In this document: piece after piece, positions 8,887 through 18,145 of the stretch
How the letters are laid out: every line of letters begins with the position of its first letter
How positions within the stretch are numbered: position 1 is the first letter of the stretch
Origin: Flectonema sp. DT1601
Taxonomy: Eukaryota > Euglenozoa > Diplonemea > Diplonemida > Diplonemidae
Length of the DNA: 64,000 nt
Assembly: GCA_964019425.1 (NCBI GenBank)
Contig: OZ025801.1
Span: 682,001 to 746,000 of the forward strand
Direction: 5' to 3'
Position numbers and translations under genes: made by a program
The notes under the pieces: model-generated
What the model saw: the letters and a program-made list of their open reading frames with translations, nothing else
Told to the model about the DNA's origin: nothing
Databases searched by the model: none

Positions 8887-8917
<31 letters not shown>

Positions 8918-9054
8918 ATTTATTATTTAAAAAAAAAAGGAAACAATCAGTTTAGCGTCTCGATCAGGACGGAAAATAGAAATTAATCGACATAGTCGAT
9001 CGATAGAAAAAAAACAATGATAACATTGTTTATTCTTTTTTTTTTTTTTTTTTT
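8887..9054 (+). repeat. Hairpin satellite S, first part of array 2
   Basis: One A-type unit (CAATCAGTTTAGCGTCTCGA at 8944) ending in AACAATG-ATAA-CATTGTT and a T run, into which element B has inserted. The array continues on the far side of element B at 10,574. Confidence 0.85.
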
Positions 9055-9162
9055 GGGAAAACCTACAGATCCACCCCCAGGTTTGGGGAAACGTACACTA
9101 CGGTCACGGCCTTGTGTAACTTTTTTGACCCCTGGATATGTGTTTAAATCCGCAAAATCGAA

Positions 9163-9238
9163 GACGACGCAAATTGTCGAGTGGTATGATTGCAGACTTG
9201 CATTCGCTAGGCTGCGGTTCGAACCCCTGTCGGGTCTT
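9163..9238 (+). pseudogene. tRNA-like module, left end of element B
   Basis: An A-box-like TGTCGAGTGGTATGA at about 9176 and a B box GGTTCGAACCC at about 9219 are followed by a run of more than 20 T residues (Pol III terminator). Spacing is right for a tRNA, but the anticodon stem does not pair, so no isotype is assigned. It reads as a tRNA pseudogene or SINE head with a possible internal Pol III promoter. Confidence 0.45.
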
Positions 9239-9689
9239 TTTTTTTTTTTTTTTTTTTTTTTTCCCCCCAGTGTCTGCACTGGCCGTTCGGTCGGGAACGC
9301 CGCCGCTGACGTCGTGCGTGACGTATCCATACTGCTAATTCGTTCTATCACGTTCGGACACTCGTCGTACTCTGAGACATTGCTTAGTGCAGGTTGCTGA
9401 CTCATAACCTGGCAACATCGTTTGAAAGTCTGCACAGAGTCAGTCTCACACCAGAACCTTACAAAGACCCTGCATCAAATTCACATGCGGGTCGTTCTTC
9501 AAGGTCAATAGTGTAAACTTCCACTCGACTTAGGACCTCTCTTGGAAGCCTTCTGTCATCGCGCAATTCTTCCTTAAGTTAAGTTAAACTTTAACATAAG
9601 AGAGTAATCCATCGTTTTGGACGCAACCCTAACACGATCAAAAAGTAACCACCACTGGTGACTAAGTGATCCAGTCTCCATAATTGACT
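9239..9689. other. Interior of element B, unassigned
   Basis: A T run and C run, then about 400 bp of mixed composition with no ORF or RNA gene that I recognise. It may include diverged LSU 3' flanking sequence on the minus strand. Confidence 0.3.
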
Positions 9690-10118
9690 GACTTACTTCA
9701 AAGGCTAACATAGTCAAGCACAGTCACTGCAGATGTGTTGCGTAGCATCACGGCTCCGATCGGAGAACCGTAGATACCAGGGACTAGAAACGGGACTACC
9801 CCGTATTGCTGTCGACTTAAGGGGGTTACCTGTTCAAGTTTGTACGTAAAATACAAATGTTTTGTATCATAAATAACATAACGATAATTTAACATTAGTT
9901 CTGAGATTCAGTGACTAAAGGTAATGTTAGTGTAGGTATACTCTGCGATTGACGTAAATATTTTATAAGAAAAAAATTGACTTACCATCAGTAAGGGTAA
10001 AACCTGTCTCACGACGGTCCTGTTAGTGGGTGACAATTCTGCTTGTCTAGGTTAGGAAGAGCCGACATTGAAGGATCAAAAGCAACGTCGCTATGAACGC
10101 TTGGCTGGGTTTGCAGGC
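9690..10118 (-). rRNA. Partial eukaryotic LSU (28S-type) rRNA, end of domain V to 3' region
   Basis: On the minus strand from 10,118: CCAAGCGTTCATAGCGACG, TTTGATCCTTCAATGTCGGC, TCACCCACTAACAGG, ACCGTCGTGAGACAGGTT and TACCCTTACTGATGG (to 9986). These are the end of domain V of a eukaryotic LSU. A weaker match near 9690-9760 (GGAGCC, CACATCTG, AAGTAAGTCAG) resembles the 3'-terminal domain. The conserved GAACGTGAGCTGGGTTTAG block is missing between the ACTAA and CCGTCGTGAG blocks, and the sarcin-ricin loop is not intact, so this is a rearranged pseudogene. Confidence 0.7.
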
Positions 10119-10376
10119 CCCAAAAGCTGAACGAAAAAATTGGATCACTGACTTGCATGTTGTCGGTTGCAGTCATCACTCACCTGTCCCCAGCATACTC
10201 TTTACCTTAATTACGCTTAACCCTAACGATGATTTGTGGCTAATAACAAACCTCGAGGGCATTGCGTTGCTACGCTGCACCACGTTGGTAGTATTTAAAA
10301 GTTAACAAGCCTTAAAAAAAAATGAGTAACAGCGATGAACAGATGCCCAGAAAAAAAAATTTCGGAAAAAAAAAAA

Positions 10377-10450
10377 ATCCCCCCGAGGGAATCGAACCTC
10401 CTACCTTCAGGGCTTCAGTCCGGCACCAACACCACTGCGCTATCACGGAT
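10377..10450 (-). pseudogene. tRNA-like module, right end of element B
   Basis: On the minus strand TAGCGCAGTGG is a perfect A box and GGTTCGATTCC a perfect B box, spaced as in a tRNA. ATCC at the start can pair with GGAT at the end, a D-stem GCGC/GTGC is possible, and a T run follows. The anticodon arm does not fold, so no isotype is given. This is the best tRNA-like sequence in the window. Confidence 0.55.
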
Positions 10451-10573
10451 TTGAAAATTTTCTCGCCCAGAATAGAGGGCTGTCGATTTGGGAAAAATGT
10501 CAAAAAAGCTACACAAGGCCGTGACCGTAGTATACGTTTCTCCAAACCTGGGGGTGGATCTGTAGGTTTTCCC

Positions 10574-12131
10574 TTTTTTTTTTTTTAAATCCTTTTAATT
10601 ATTTTAAAGAAAAAACAATCAGTTTAGCGTCTTGACCAGGACGGAAAATAGAAATTAATCGACATAGTCGATCGATAAAAAAAAAAAGCAATGATAACAT
10701 TGTTTATTCTTTTTTTTTTATTTTTTTTATTTTTTTTTATTAATTTTGAAAAAAAAAAACAATCAGTTTAGCGTCTTGACCAGGACGGAAGATAGAAAGT
10801 GATCGACATAGTCGATCGATAAAAAAACAATGATAACATTGTTTATTCTTTTTTTTTTTATTTTAAATTCTTTTTATTTATTTTTTAAAGAAAAAAAAAA
10901 CGGAAAATAGAAATTAGTCGACAAAGTCGAACGATAAAAAAAAACAATGATAACATTGTTTATTCTTTTTTTTGTATTTTTTTTATATTCTTTTTTATTA
11001 ATTTTGAAAAAAAAACAATCAGTTTAGCGTCTTGACCAGGACGGAAAATAGAAAGTGATCGACATAGTCGATCGATAAAAAAACAATGATAACATTGTTT
11101 ATTCTTTTTTTTTTATTTTAAATTCTTTTTATTTATTTTTTAAAGAAAAAAAAAAACGGAAAATAGAAATTAGTCGACAAAGTCGAACGATAAAAAAAAA
11201 ACAATGATAACATTGTTTATTCTTTTTTTTTGTATTTTTTTTTATTCTTTTTATTAATTTTGAGAAAAAAAAACAATCAGTTTAGCGTCTTGACCAGGAC
11301 GGAAAATAGAAAGTGATCGACATAGTCGATCGATAAAAAAACAATGATAACATTGTTTATTCTTTTTTTTTTTTTTTAATTCTTTTTATTTATTTTTTTT
11401 TTTTTAAAGAAAAAAATGGAAAATAGAAATTAGTCGACAAAGTCGAACGATAAAAAAAAACAATGATAACATTGTTTATTCTATTTTTTTATTTTTTTTT
11501 TTTTCTATTCATTTTTTTTGATTTTGAAAAAAAAAAAAAAAACAATCAGTTTAGCGTCTTGACCAGGACGGAAAATAGAAAGTGATCGACATAGTCGATC
11601 GATAAAAAAACAATGATAACATTGTTTATTCTTTTTTTTTATTTTAAATTCTTTTTATTTATTTTTTAAAGAAAAAAAACGGAAAATAGAAATTAGTCGA
11701 CAAAGTCGACCGATAAAAAAAAACAATGATAACATTGTTTATTCTTTTTTTTGTATTTTTTTTATATTCTTTTTTATTAATTTTGAAAAAAAAAAAAAAA
11801 CAATCAGTTTAGCGTCTTGACCAGGACGGAAAATAGAAAGTAATCGACATAGTCGATCGATAAAAAAACAATGATAACATTGTTTATTCTTTTTTTTTAT
11901 TTTAAATTCTTTTTATTTATTTTTTAAAGAAAAAAAACGGAAAATAGAAATTAGTCGACAAAGTCGACCGATAAAAAAAAACAATGATAACATTGTTTAT
12001 TCTTTTTTTTGTATTTTTTTTTATATTCTTTTTTATTAATTTTGAAAAAAAAAAAAAAACAATCAGTTTAGCGTCTTGACCAGGACGGAAAATAGAAAGT
12101 GATCGACATAGTCGATCGATAAAAAAAACAA
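10574..12131 (+). repeat. Hairpin satellite S, array 2, A/B dimers
   Basis: A-type units start at about 10616, 10760, 11016, 11273, 11543, 11800 and 12059. From 10,760 they alternate with B-type units (GTCGACAAAGTCGA(A/C)CGAT), giving a higher-order dimer of about 257 bp (spacings 256, 257, 270, 257, 259). Each subunit ends in the AACAATG-ATAA-CATTGTT hairpin and homopolymer tracts. The array is interrupted at 12,132 by element C and ends at 13,262. Confidence 0.9.
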
Positions 12132-12210
12132 GGGAAAACCTCTAATCCAGACACAAAAGTTTCCGAAACCGCCAACTCTATACAAAAAAAGTGCCTTGTG
12201 GCCTGTGGTT

Positions 12211-12262
12211 AAAAAATCCGCCACCCGGAATCGAACTTGCCGAATTTAAGGCAGACTTTTTT
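12211..12262 (-). pseudogene. Partial tRNA-like T-arm, left end of element C
   Basis: On the minus strand GGCAAGTTCGATTCCGGG contains a near-perfect B box, followed by six T residues. The upstream half lacks an A box and is T/A-rich. Weak evidence on its own. It is included because it mirrors the modules in elements B and MITE2. Confidence 0.3.
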
Positions 12263-12994
12263 TTTTCCCTGAAAAATGCGTTGAGTAATTTTAAATCTCC
12301 TCACAATTTTTTCTAAACAAACATGCCTGCTTCTGATGGGAGACACTTTTGGGACGCGTGACAAGTTCACAAAGAGTTTTTCTCAGATTATTTTGGACGT
12401 TCTTGCACCACGTCCGCCTGCCAATGTTTAGCTTGTACTGTCAACATCATTGCCTCAAACCACCAGCACATCGTTTAAGGTGGTCTCTATGGAGGTGGGT
12501 GTTACAGTGGCACCAACTGCCCTTACATTGGCAACAGCTGTACAAGCACCCACTGAAGGGATGTAAGCACCTTGTTGACAAAGGCCCAAACGAAGATGCA
12601 TCGATCATTGTATGCAAAAATGACTTCCAGGGATGAAGCAGGACGGAAGACACAGAGGGGATGGATATATGGGGCAGACACTCTGGAACGTTGGTCAGAC
12701 GCTTAATTGGCCCAAAGACGTACCCTGACCGAACGAATGTGGTGTGTGATTCAAAGGAGGGCTTGTTGTTTATGATCGGAAAATCAATCTTCGTGTGCCA
12801 AAGAGCCATCGGGGCGCAGGATTGTAACTCCACCGCCTTTGCCAGGATAACCTTCGCCACAGCAACAGTCCGTACCTGACGGCACAAAACCTCGTATTCA
12901 AGTTATCAACAAGTTCCTCAAGTTATCAAGTACAGTTAGTCAGTACAGTTAGTCACTCAACATTGTGTTGACATTTTGAGGCAAACAAAAAAAA

Positions 12995-13072
12995 GGTTTG
13001 CAGCCGGGTTCGAACCCGCGAGTTGCACCTCAGAAGACCGCGGTAACACCCACTGGGCCACCGTGTCAGCAA
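12995..13072 (-). pseudogene. tRNA-like module, right end of element C
   Basis: On the minus strand TGGCCCAGTGG is a perfect A box and GGTTCGAACCC a perfect B box with a well-paired T-arm (CGGG-TTCGAA-CCCG), then eight T residues. The anticodon arm pairs poorly, so the isotype is uncertain. It lies 64 bp inside the right arm and points inward. Confidence 0.5.
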
Positions 13073-13188
13073 CAAAAAATAAATTTTATAATTCTTTCAT
13101 TGGGGGATTGTTTCTCCCGTGACAAATTTTTTTTTTGTATAGAGTTGGCGGTTTCGGAAACTTTTGTGTTCGGATTAGGGGTTTTCCC

Positions 13189-13262
13189 AAAAAACAATGA
13201 TAACATTGTTTATTCTTTTTTTTGTATTTTTTTATATTCTTTTTTATTAATTTTGAAAAAAA
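13189..13262 (+). repeat. Hairpin satellite S, end of array 2
   Basis: The last partial unit, continuing from 12,131 across element C: AACAATGATAACATTGTT and the T-rich spacer, then the repeat is lost after ATTTTGAAAAAAAAAC. Confidence 0.85.
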
Positions 13263-13911
13263 AACAAGAACACTTTTTTTGAATTTTTTGAAAAAAAATT
13301 TATTCTCTCAGAATGTAAAAAAAAAAAAAAAAAAATTACTTGAAGGGGAGTAAAAAAAATTTTTTTTAATTAAAAAAGCTAGTAACCAGTCTTGTTTTGG
13401 GTTTTTTTGGGGTCTTTTGGTATATTAGCAGCTAAATCTGTGAACAGAGCAAGGATATAAGGTAAGAGGTGTCAAAACTGCATAAATCCAAATTTCCCCT
13501 CCTTAATTTACTACCGTAAAATCGATGCTTGTACCCCCCCCCCCCCCCCTAGGGGGGATGTATGTTCGATTTTGTAAAAATTACAACTGTGTTGTATCAT
13601 AAAAACATAAAGATAATTTAACATTAGTTTTAAATACAGTGACTAAGGGTGATGCGCAACTTAGCATATTAAAGTAACTATAGGTTTCGAGAGTAATCCA
13701 TATACCTCTTACCTCTATTCTCTCTCATCAGTATGGTGTAGAAGTAAGTCAGTCAAATGTTGAGACTGAGTCATTCCAGTTTGCAGGACTGGAATGTAGT
13801 TACTTTGTGTTTCATGTTCATAAATAAAAAAAAAAACATATTTTTTGCTGTTACTAGTTCGTAGCTCACTACTAGTGGAGCACTTTTCTACAATAAATGT
13901 AGAAAGTGTTT
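13263..13911 (-). other. AT-rich 3' flank of the 856-residue gene
   Basis: No ORF. It contains a poly-C tract followed by TAGGGGGG (about 13,535-13,557), a block shared with element B (13,575-13,655, TTGTATCATAAAAACATAA), and a perfect 9 bp hairpin CATTCCAGT/ACTGGAATG at 13,772-13,796. AAGTAAGTCAGTCAA near 13,743 also occurs, inverted, in the weak LSU region of element B. The block may be an old, broken relative of element B's cargo. It would form the 3' UTR of the gene on the minus strand. Confidence 0.4.
13881..13908 (-). promoter_or_regulatory. Hairpin immediately after the stop codon
   Basis: CACTTTTCTACA and TGTAGAAAGTG can pair with one bulged base around an ATAAA loop, three bases downstream of the stop codon. 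It may influence 3' end formation or be incidental. No polyadenylation signal is clear nearby on this strand. Confidence 0.3.
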
Positions 13912-16482
13912 TTAATTATCAAAGTCTGATAATTGTTCCTTAGCATCAGGGATATCTGGAGTTGAAGATCTCTGTGAAATACTCATATCATCTGAAGAAT
14001 CATGTTCATCTTGTTTGCTTCTTTTCTTTCGAGTATTTCTTCTGAGCATCGGTCTCATTGGACTCTGCGAGTTGAGTCTTTTTACCAATTTCAGTTTCTT
14101 CTTTTCCTTTCCCTTTGCTAATTTCTGTTTTTGTACTTCTTTAAGTTTCATTTTCTGTGCCAACTTATGTTCAGTACACTCATTTTTAAGCCTTTTCCGG
14201 TTGCTCAGGTATTTTTTGATTCTCACAATTCGCATTGGACTCTGTGAGTTCAGTCTCTTGTTACTGCTTCTCTCTGGTTCATCAGCGACCGTTTGTGTTG
14301 CCAACTTGCCATTCTTTTTGATAGATAACATATGAGTTTCTGTCTCATCTTTTGTAACAGTTACAATACTATTTCGAGGATCCGTTTTGTATTCAGTGAC
14401 CGTAAATGAAGTGTTATCATCTTCATCAACATATGTTGGATATTCTTTTGATGCTCTGAATATTCCACATTTATTGATATGGTCAATAAATGACTTCCAG
14501 GATTTATTGCAATATTTGCAAGTTTTACCGATATTCTCTGTATCTGTGTATGTTAGTACTCTTGATACCTTTTGTGGTGTAATCGGTATTGTTGTTCCGG
14601 AATTCGTGGCTTTACTGCTTACAGTAGGTGGTGTTTCCATCTTCCTGGCTACTGTTTGTGGTGTAGTTGATCTTAGTCTGTATGTGGTGACTATTTTCTC
14701 CAACTGTCTTTCTTTTGACAAACTTCGTATTAATTCGAGGTTCTTTCCATCCCAACATGCTTGTTGGGTTTGTGGAATTATTTTAGTCGGAGTTTCGATC
14801 TTCAGAGGCGTCTTTATTTTCAGTGGAGTCTTAATCTTAATCGGAGTTATTGGTGGTGACTCCATCCTGTCTTTGGATGGAGTCATTAGGCCAGCATATC
14901 TATGCTCCGGTGATTCCTGCGTCTCTGGTGACATAGTTTCCATTACCATGTCAGTGTCCGTATCCAGTTGTACTGTTGCTGGTGACGGCATATCGATCAT
15001 ATCCACATCATTATGATCCAGATCCAATGGTGATACAATCGGTAATTGTATCGTTTTCATAGATTGAATCACACTTTGATGTACAGTCGGAGGTTCCAAT
15101 TGTGATACCTTTGAGATCGTTGCTGGCATCAACGTTGGGATTGCAGGTGGGGCCATTGTAGGTGCCTCATTTGCGATAACTTGTGTCTTCTTCTGAATTA
15201 CAGTCGGCGGTGCTAATTGTGATATTTTTGAAATCCTTGCTGGCATCAGCGTTGGAATTATCGGCGGGGCCTGTGTAAGTGCATCACTCGCACTGACTTG
15301 TGTATTCTTTTGAAGTACAATTGACGGTGTCGATTGTGATAAATTTGTAATTGGTGTTGGTATCATTGTTGGAATTGTCGGCGGGACCTGTGTGAGTTCA
15401 TCATTTGCAATGACTTGTGTCTTCTTTTGAAGTACAGTCGGCGGTGCCAATTGTGATACCTTTGAAATCGTTGCTGGCATCAATGTCGGGATTGCTGGTG
15501 GGGCTACCGTAAGTGCATTATTTACAGTGACTAGCGTCTTCTGAAAACTATTTGATGGTAGCGATATAATTTTTTGCATTACCGAAGGTTCCATTTTTAT
15601 TATCTTCGGTATCGTTATTGGTATTGTCATTGGAATTATTGATGGTCTTGGTAACACTGGTGATAGTAGTACTGGTAATGGTGGTATCTTCACCATCGGC
15701 GATATGTACAGGGTCGGTATATTATCCTGGCATATCTTTGGTGGTGATACGGCCCTTATCTCTATCTTATTGACTTTTCCCGGTATCGATATGGGCTTCA
15801 TTTTGTCCGCTTTTTCGATTGCCGAAATCATTGTCTCAAGATCTGTTACATCCTCCTCGTCCGTGGATTTTTTAATTTCCACTTCTGTAGTTTTTGTTGT
15901 GGAATTATCCTTTGCTGGTGACTCTGTTATTGCCAGTGCAGACAAGTCTATTGGAGGAATATCTTTCGTTGTTTTCATTACAACGTGGTATTCGTATTCC
16001 TTCAACGGATACTTCGTCATGATATCTTCTATCCCATTACAATCTGGAGTTGGATTGATTATATCAAATCCCTTGTATTTAGAATTTATATCAATAAAGA
16101 CGATGTAATGTGTGTAGGCTGCTCTACGTGACACTATGATGTATGGAATGACAATAGTTTCTTGTTCTGTTGGACCTACTGTGATTGTTTTCAGCTGTTC
16201 ATGGGTTGTCACATGTGTTACTTCTAGTCCCAGATATATTCTTATTGTTTCATAAATAACTATCTGATGAAACCAACCATCTGGGTTAAATGAGAACATC
16301 AAGTTCTCTCCAATTAACTTAAGCTCTTGCTCTGCGAGTCGGAATTGAATCTTAAACATCTTCGATATTCTGATTCTTTCAGTTTTGAGGTGATCTGCTA
16401 TGAAGTTAACAGTTGCCCAGCCACATTCCAGGAGATTTTGGGCACTTTCGGTTTTTTTCCGGAGAACAAGTTTTTTGTGCAC
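13912..16482 (-). CDS. Unrecognised 856-residue protein with 39-residue repeats and a C2HC zinc finger
   Basis: This is the only long intact reading frame. Residues ~42-190 look globular (FSFNPDGWFHQIVIYETI, then YTHYIVFIDINSKYKGF). Residues ~180-325 are low complexity, and ~327-468 hold 3.6 copies of an exact 39-residue repeat (APPAIPTLMPATISKVSQL type). Residues 536-570 have TP-rich KTPLKI repeats. Residues 655-672 form C-x2-C-x9-H-x3-C, a single C2HC-type zinc finger. The C-terminus is very basic, with KRLNSQSPMR twice (742-751, 801-810) and likely nuclear localisation signals. The first ~40 codons overlap an inverted repeat of element D, so the true start may be Met42 (ATG at 16,359). I infer a nuclear, nucleic-acid-associated protein. 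It could be a host gene or the payload of the flanking inverted satellite structure. No known transposase core is seen, and the family is not recognised. Confidence 0.8.
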   Translation of the reverse strand: MHKKLVLRKKTESAQNLLECGWATVNFIADHLKTERIRISKMFKIQFRLAEQELKLIGENLMFSFNPDGWFHQIVIYETIRIYLGLEVTHVTTHEQLKTITVGPTEQETIVIPYIIVSRRAAYTHYIVFIDINSKYKGFDIINPTPDCNGIEDIMTKYPLKEYEYHVVMKTTKDIPPIDLSALAITESPAKDNSTTKTTEVEIKKSTDEEDVTDLETMISAIEKADKMKPISIPGKVNKIEIRAVSPPKICQDNIPTLYISPMVKIPPLPVLLSPVLPRPSIIPMTIPITIPKIIKMEPSVMQKIISLPSNSFQKTLVTVNNALTVAPPAIPTLMPATISKVSQLAPPTVLQKKTQVIANDELTQVPPTIPTMIPTPITNLSQSTPSIVLQKNTQVSASDALTQAPPIIPTLMPARISKISQLAPPTVIQKKTQVIANEAPTMAPPAIPTLMPATISKVSQLEPPTVHQSVIQSMKTIQLPIVSPLDLDHNDVDMIDMPSPATVQLDTDTDMVMETMSPETQESPEHRYAGLMTPSKDRMESPPITPIKIKTPLKIKTPLKIETPTKIIPQTQQACWDGKNLELIRSLSKERQLEKIVTTYRLRSTTPQTVARKMETPPTVSSKATNSGTTIPITPQKVSRVLTYTDTENIGKTCKYCNKSWKSFIDHINKCGIFRASKEYPTYVDEDDNTSFTVTEYKTDPRNSIVTVTKDETETHMLSIKKNGKLATQTVADEPERSSNKRLNSQSPMRIVRIKKYLSNRKRLKNECTEHKLAQKMKLKEVQKQKLAKGKEKKKLKLVKRLNSQSPMRPMLRRNTRKKRSKQDEHDSSDDMSISQRSSTPDIPDAKEQLSDFDN

Positions 16483-16489
16483 CCAAATT

Positions 16490-18090
16490 ATGAAAACTGC
16501 AACATATACCCCAAAAATGGGGATTGCGATCCAAAGAAACAGTTCTTCGGCACTTTAGAACAAGTCTTTGAAAAATCTCAAAAAGTGTGGACCGTGTGGT
16601 ACCTGAGGGGGGTGAAAACAAGGGGTGTATTAGGAGGGCTCACAAAAATTACAAGTAATCCCGTGCATTGAGCAATCCATAACCAGGGTTTCCCTCTGAG
16701 TTGAGTGGGGGATGAAATGGGAACCCAATTTTTATTTTTATCGACCTGATTTGAACCTTAATAATATGCTCCACCAGACCGGCTTGTTAATTCCCCTATG
16801 TCCGATGTTTAGGCTACTGGCTTTCTCTTGAACATCCCATGTGCTCAGCTTTCGAAATTCGGCCCGAAGCTGTGCTTCTTTCTGTACAAGATAGACAGAG
16901 GACCAATCCTTGGATACAGATGGCAGATTAGTATTAGACCTTGCTGTCTAGAGGTCTTCCCTGTGAGGACGGGGTGGTACGTTCAGCCCCTGTAGCGCCA
17001 ACGGTTGTTAGCTTCATCCCACGAGCACGACGGGCACTAGAGGAAGTATCATGTTGCAGCGATGTGATGGAGGGTGAAGAGGAAGCTGCTGCTTCAAGAA
17101 GTCAGGTCACCGACAGATCACCTGAATCCATCAACAAGTCGGACTGTCCTTCGAGATATAGTTGGTGACTTCGACCCGCTTCCCTTCTGTCTGCGCACCT
17201 GCGACAGCTTCAACTATGTCACTCACTCAGGACTTTGTTGGATGTCTCTGCGGCGATCCCTTCTTGCCGCAATATCTGCAGTGTTGTTACGACTCCAAGA
17301 CTCCAGGAGTATATCTCCCTCGTTTGGGTACAGTTGCAAGCGGGTGTGTCTTTCGTACTTCTCCTTATGCTGCATATACTAGAGTGTCTTGTATGCCCTG
17401 CTGGTGAGTATGGTTGGGTCTTAAGTGATGCCTTGAACGGCCTTTTGGATGGGGCATGTTGCCCTATGTCGCTGCTGCTTATCTATGGCACTGCTATTTG
17501 AGGCACTACCACTACAGCTGTCTTCAGGCTTATCCCTGTTTGGGGTACAGACGTGACGCTTTCTCCATTCTGTGAGCCTTCTGTGATCACGATTCAGATA
17601 CTGGACGTTTCTGGACCCCTTTCTCGCGCGTATCTTACTTCTGACTGTCCAAGTGTTGTTGCGTGACTTCAGAGATGCCTCGGGAGGTGTTTTCATGCAC
17701 TCTGGGATCAATGCTCTCCTCCGCAGAATGACTTTGTGAGCTGCCCTGCAGAACGTTGTTTTCCGCTGCGTTATCCTGCCCGTGAGCCTCGTGGCCTCAA
17801 GCATGGCCGAGCGAGCGCTGTTCTTTTTCGTGGCGTGTTCTTGAGGCGGAAACTGATACGTAAATGGTATATTAGCAAACTGCGCATACAGGGGCACACC
17901 AAGACTCACCTCTTCTCATTGTAAAAAAAAATTATTTGAAGGTGCATTTCACAGGCCTCAAAATTGGACCCCCAGGTACCACACGGTCCACACTTTTTGA
18001 GATTTTTCATTCCTTTGCCGAAATCAGCCAAATCGAGGTTTTTTCGGCCCCGAAATCACATTTTTGGGGGTTCTGATGGGGTCCTGGGTA
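16490..18090. mobile_element. Inverted-repeat element D next to the 856-residue gene
   Basis: A sequence including AATCTCAAAAAGTGTGGACC and GTGTGGTACCTG occurs at about 16,573-16,610 and inverted at about 17,972-18,010. Looser similarity (CCCCAAAAATG blocks, GGCACTTT/GGCA blocks) extends outward to about 16,490 and 18,090. The 1.35 kb between the arms is GC-richer than its surroundings, unlike the AT-rich repeats, with overlapping ORFs on both strands (for example a 162-residue minus-strand ORF at 17,421-17,909) that I cannot assign. A tRNA-like remnant is near its left arm. Exact ends and target duplication are not resolved. The arms are much more diverged than those of A, B and C, so it is older. 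Confidence 0.55.
16742..16800 (-). pseudogene. tRNA-like remnant in element D
   Basis: On the minus strand, GTCTGGTGGAGC resembles a D-arm/A box and GGTTCAAATC a B box, but they are too close together for an intact anticodon arm. Low confidence alone. Its place near an inverted-repeat arm matches the other TIR elements. Confidence 0.3.
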
Positions 18091-18145
18091 TTTTTTGCCC
18101 CTGGGAAGGTTATATTTACCAAAATTCGGAAAAAGTACTTTATCG

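Larger units (their letters stand above)
9055..10573. mobile_element. TIR element B with 74 bp arms, tRNA-like modules and LSU cargo
   Basis: The arms 9055-9128 and 10,500-10,573 are inverted copies with about four mismatches, beginning GGGAAAACCTACAGATCC. The insertion lies in a T run of satellite S, so any target duplication is hidden in T residues. Inside each arm is a tRNA-like module pointing inward and followed by a T run. The middle carries an antisense LSU rRNA 3' fragment and a block (9843-9935) shared with 13,575-13,655. No transposase is encoded. It shares its terminal nine bases with element C, so both probably belong to one superfamily. Confidence 0.85.
12132..13188. mobile_element. 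TIR element C with 9 bp target duplication
   Basis: Arms of about 53 bp (12,132-12,184 and 13,136-13,188) start GGGAAAACC and share AAAAGTTTCCGAAACCGCC. AAAAAACAA directly flanks both ends (12,123-12,131 and 13,189-13,197), and removing the element plus one copy restores the satellite sequence exactly. This proves insertion with a 9 bp duplication, as in Mutator-like elements. The interior has a tRNA-like module near the right arm, a partial one near the left arm, and about 600 bp of higher-GC sequence (12,300-12,900) with ORFs in both strands that I cannot assign. No transposase is seen. Confidence 0.9.

Noticed and set aside
9017-9435. ORFs of 127 and 150 codons across the left end of element B
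   Set aside because: They consist largely of Phe or Lys runs from poly-T/poly-A and cross the element boundary into satellite.
12349-12887. Overlapping ORFs on both strands in element C as a captured gene
   Set aside because: Composition is protein-like in places but no motif is recognisable and neither strand is clearly favoured; kept only as unassigned cargo.
9163-13072. Functional tRNA genes
   Set aside because: A and B boxes are good but the anticodon stems do not pair and acceptor ends do not match, so they are tRNA-like pseudogenes or SINE heads.
14015-16108. Plus-strand ORFs of 106, 209 and 134 codons opposite the 856-residue gene
   Set aside because: They are antisense to a much longer ORF with clear repeat and zinc-finger structure. 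Their low-complexity Ser/Val/Ile content is a shadow of the coding strand.
16941-17909. Overlapping ORFs on both strands inside element D
   Set aside because: Several frames are open because the segment is GC-richer; none has recognisable motifs, so no gene is called.
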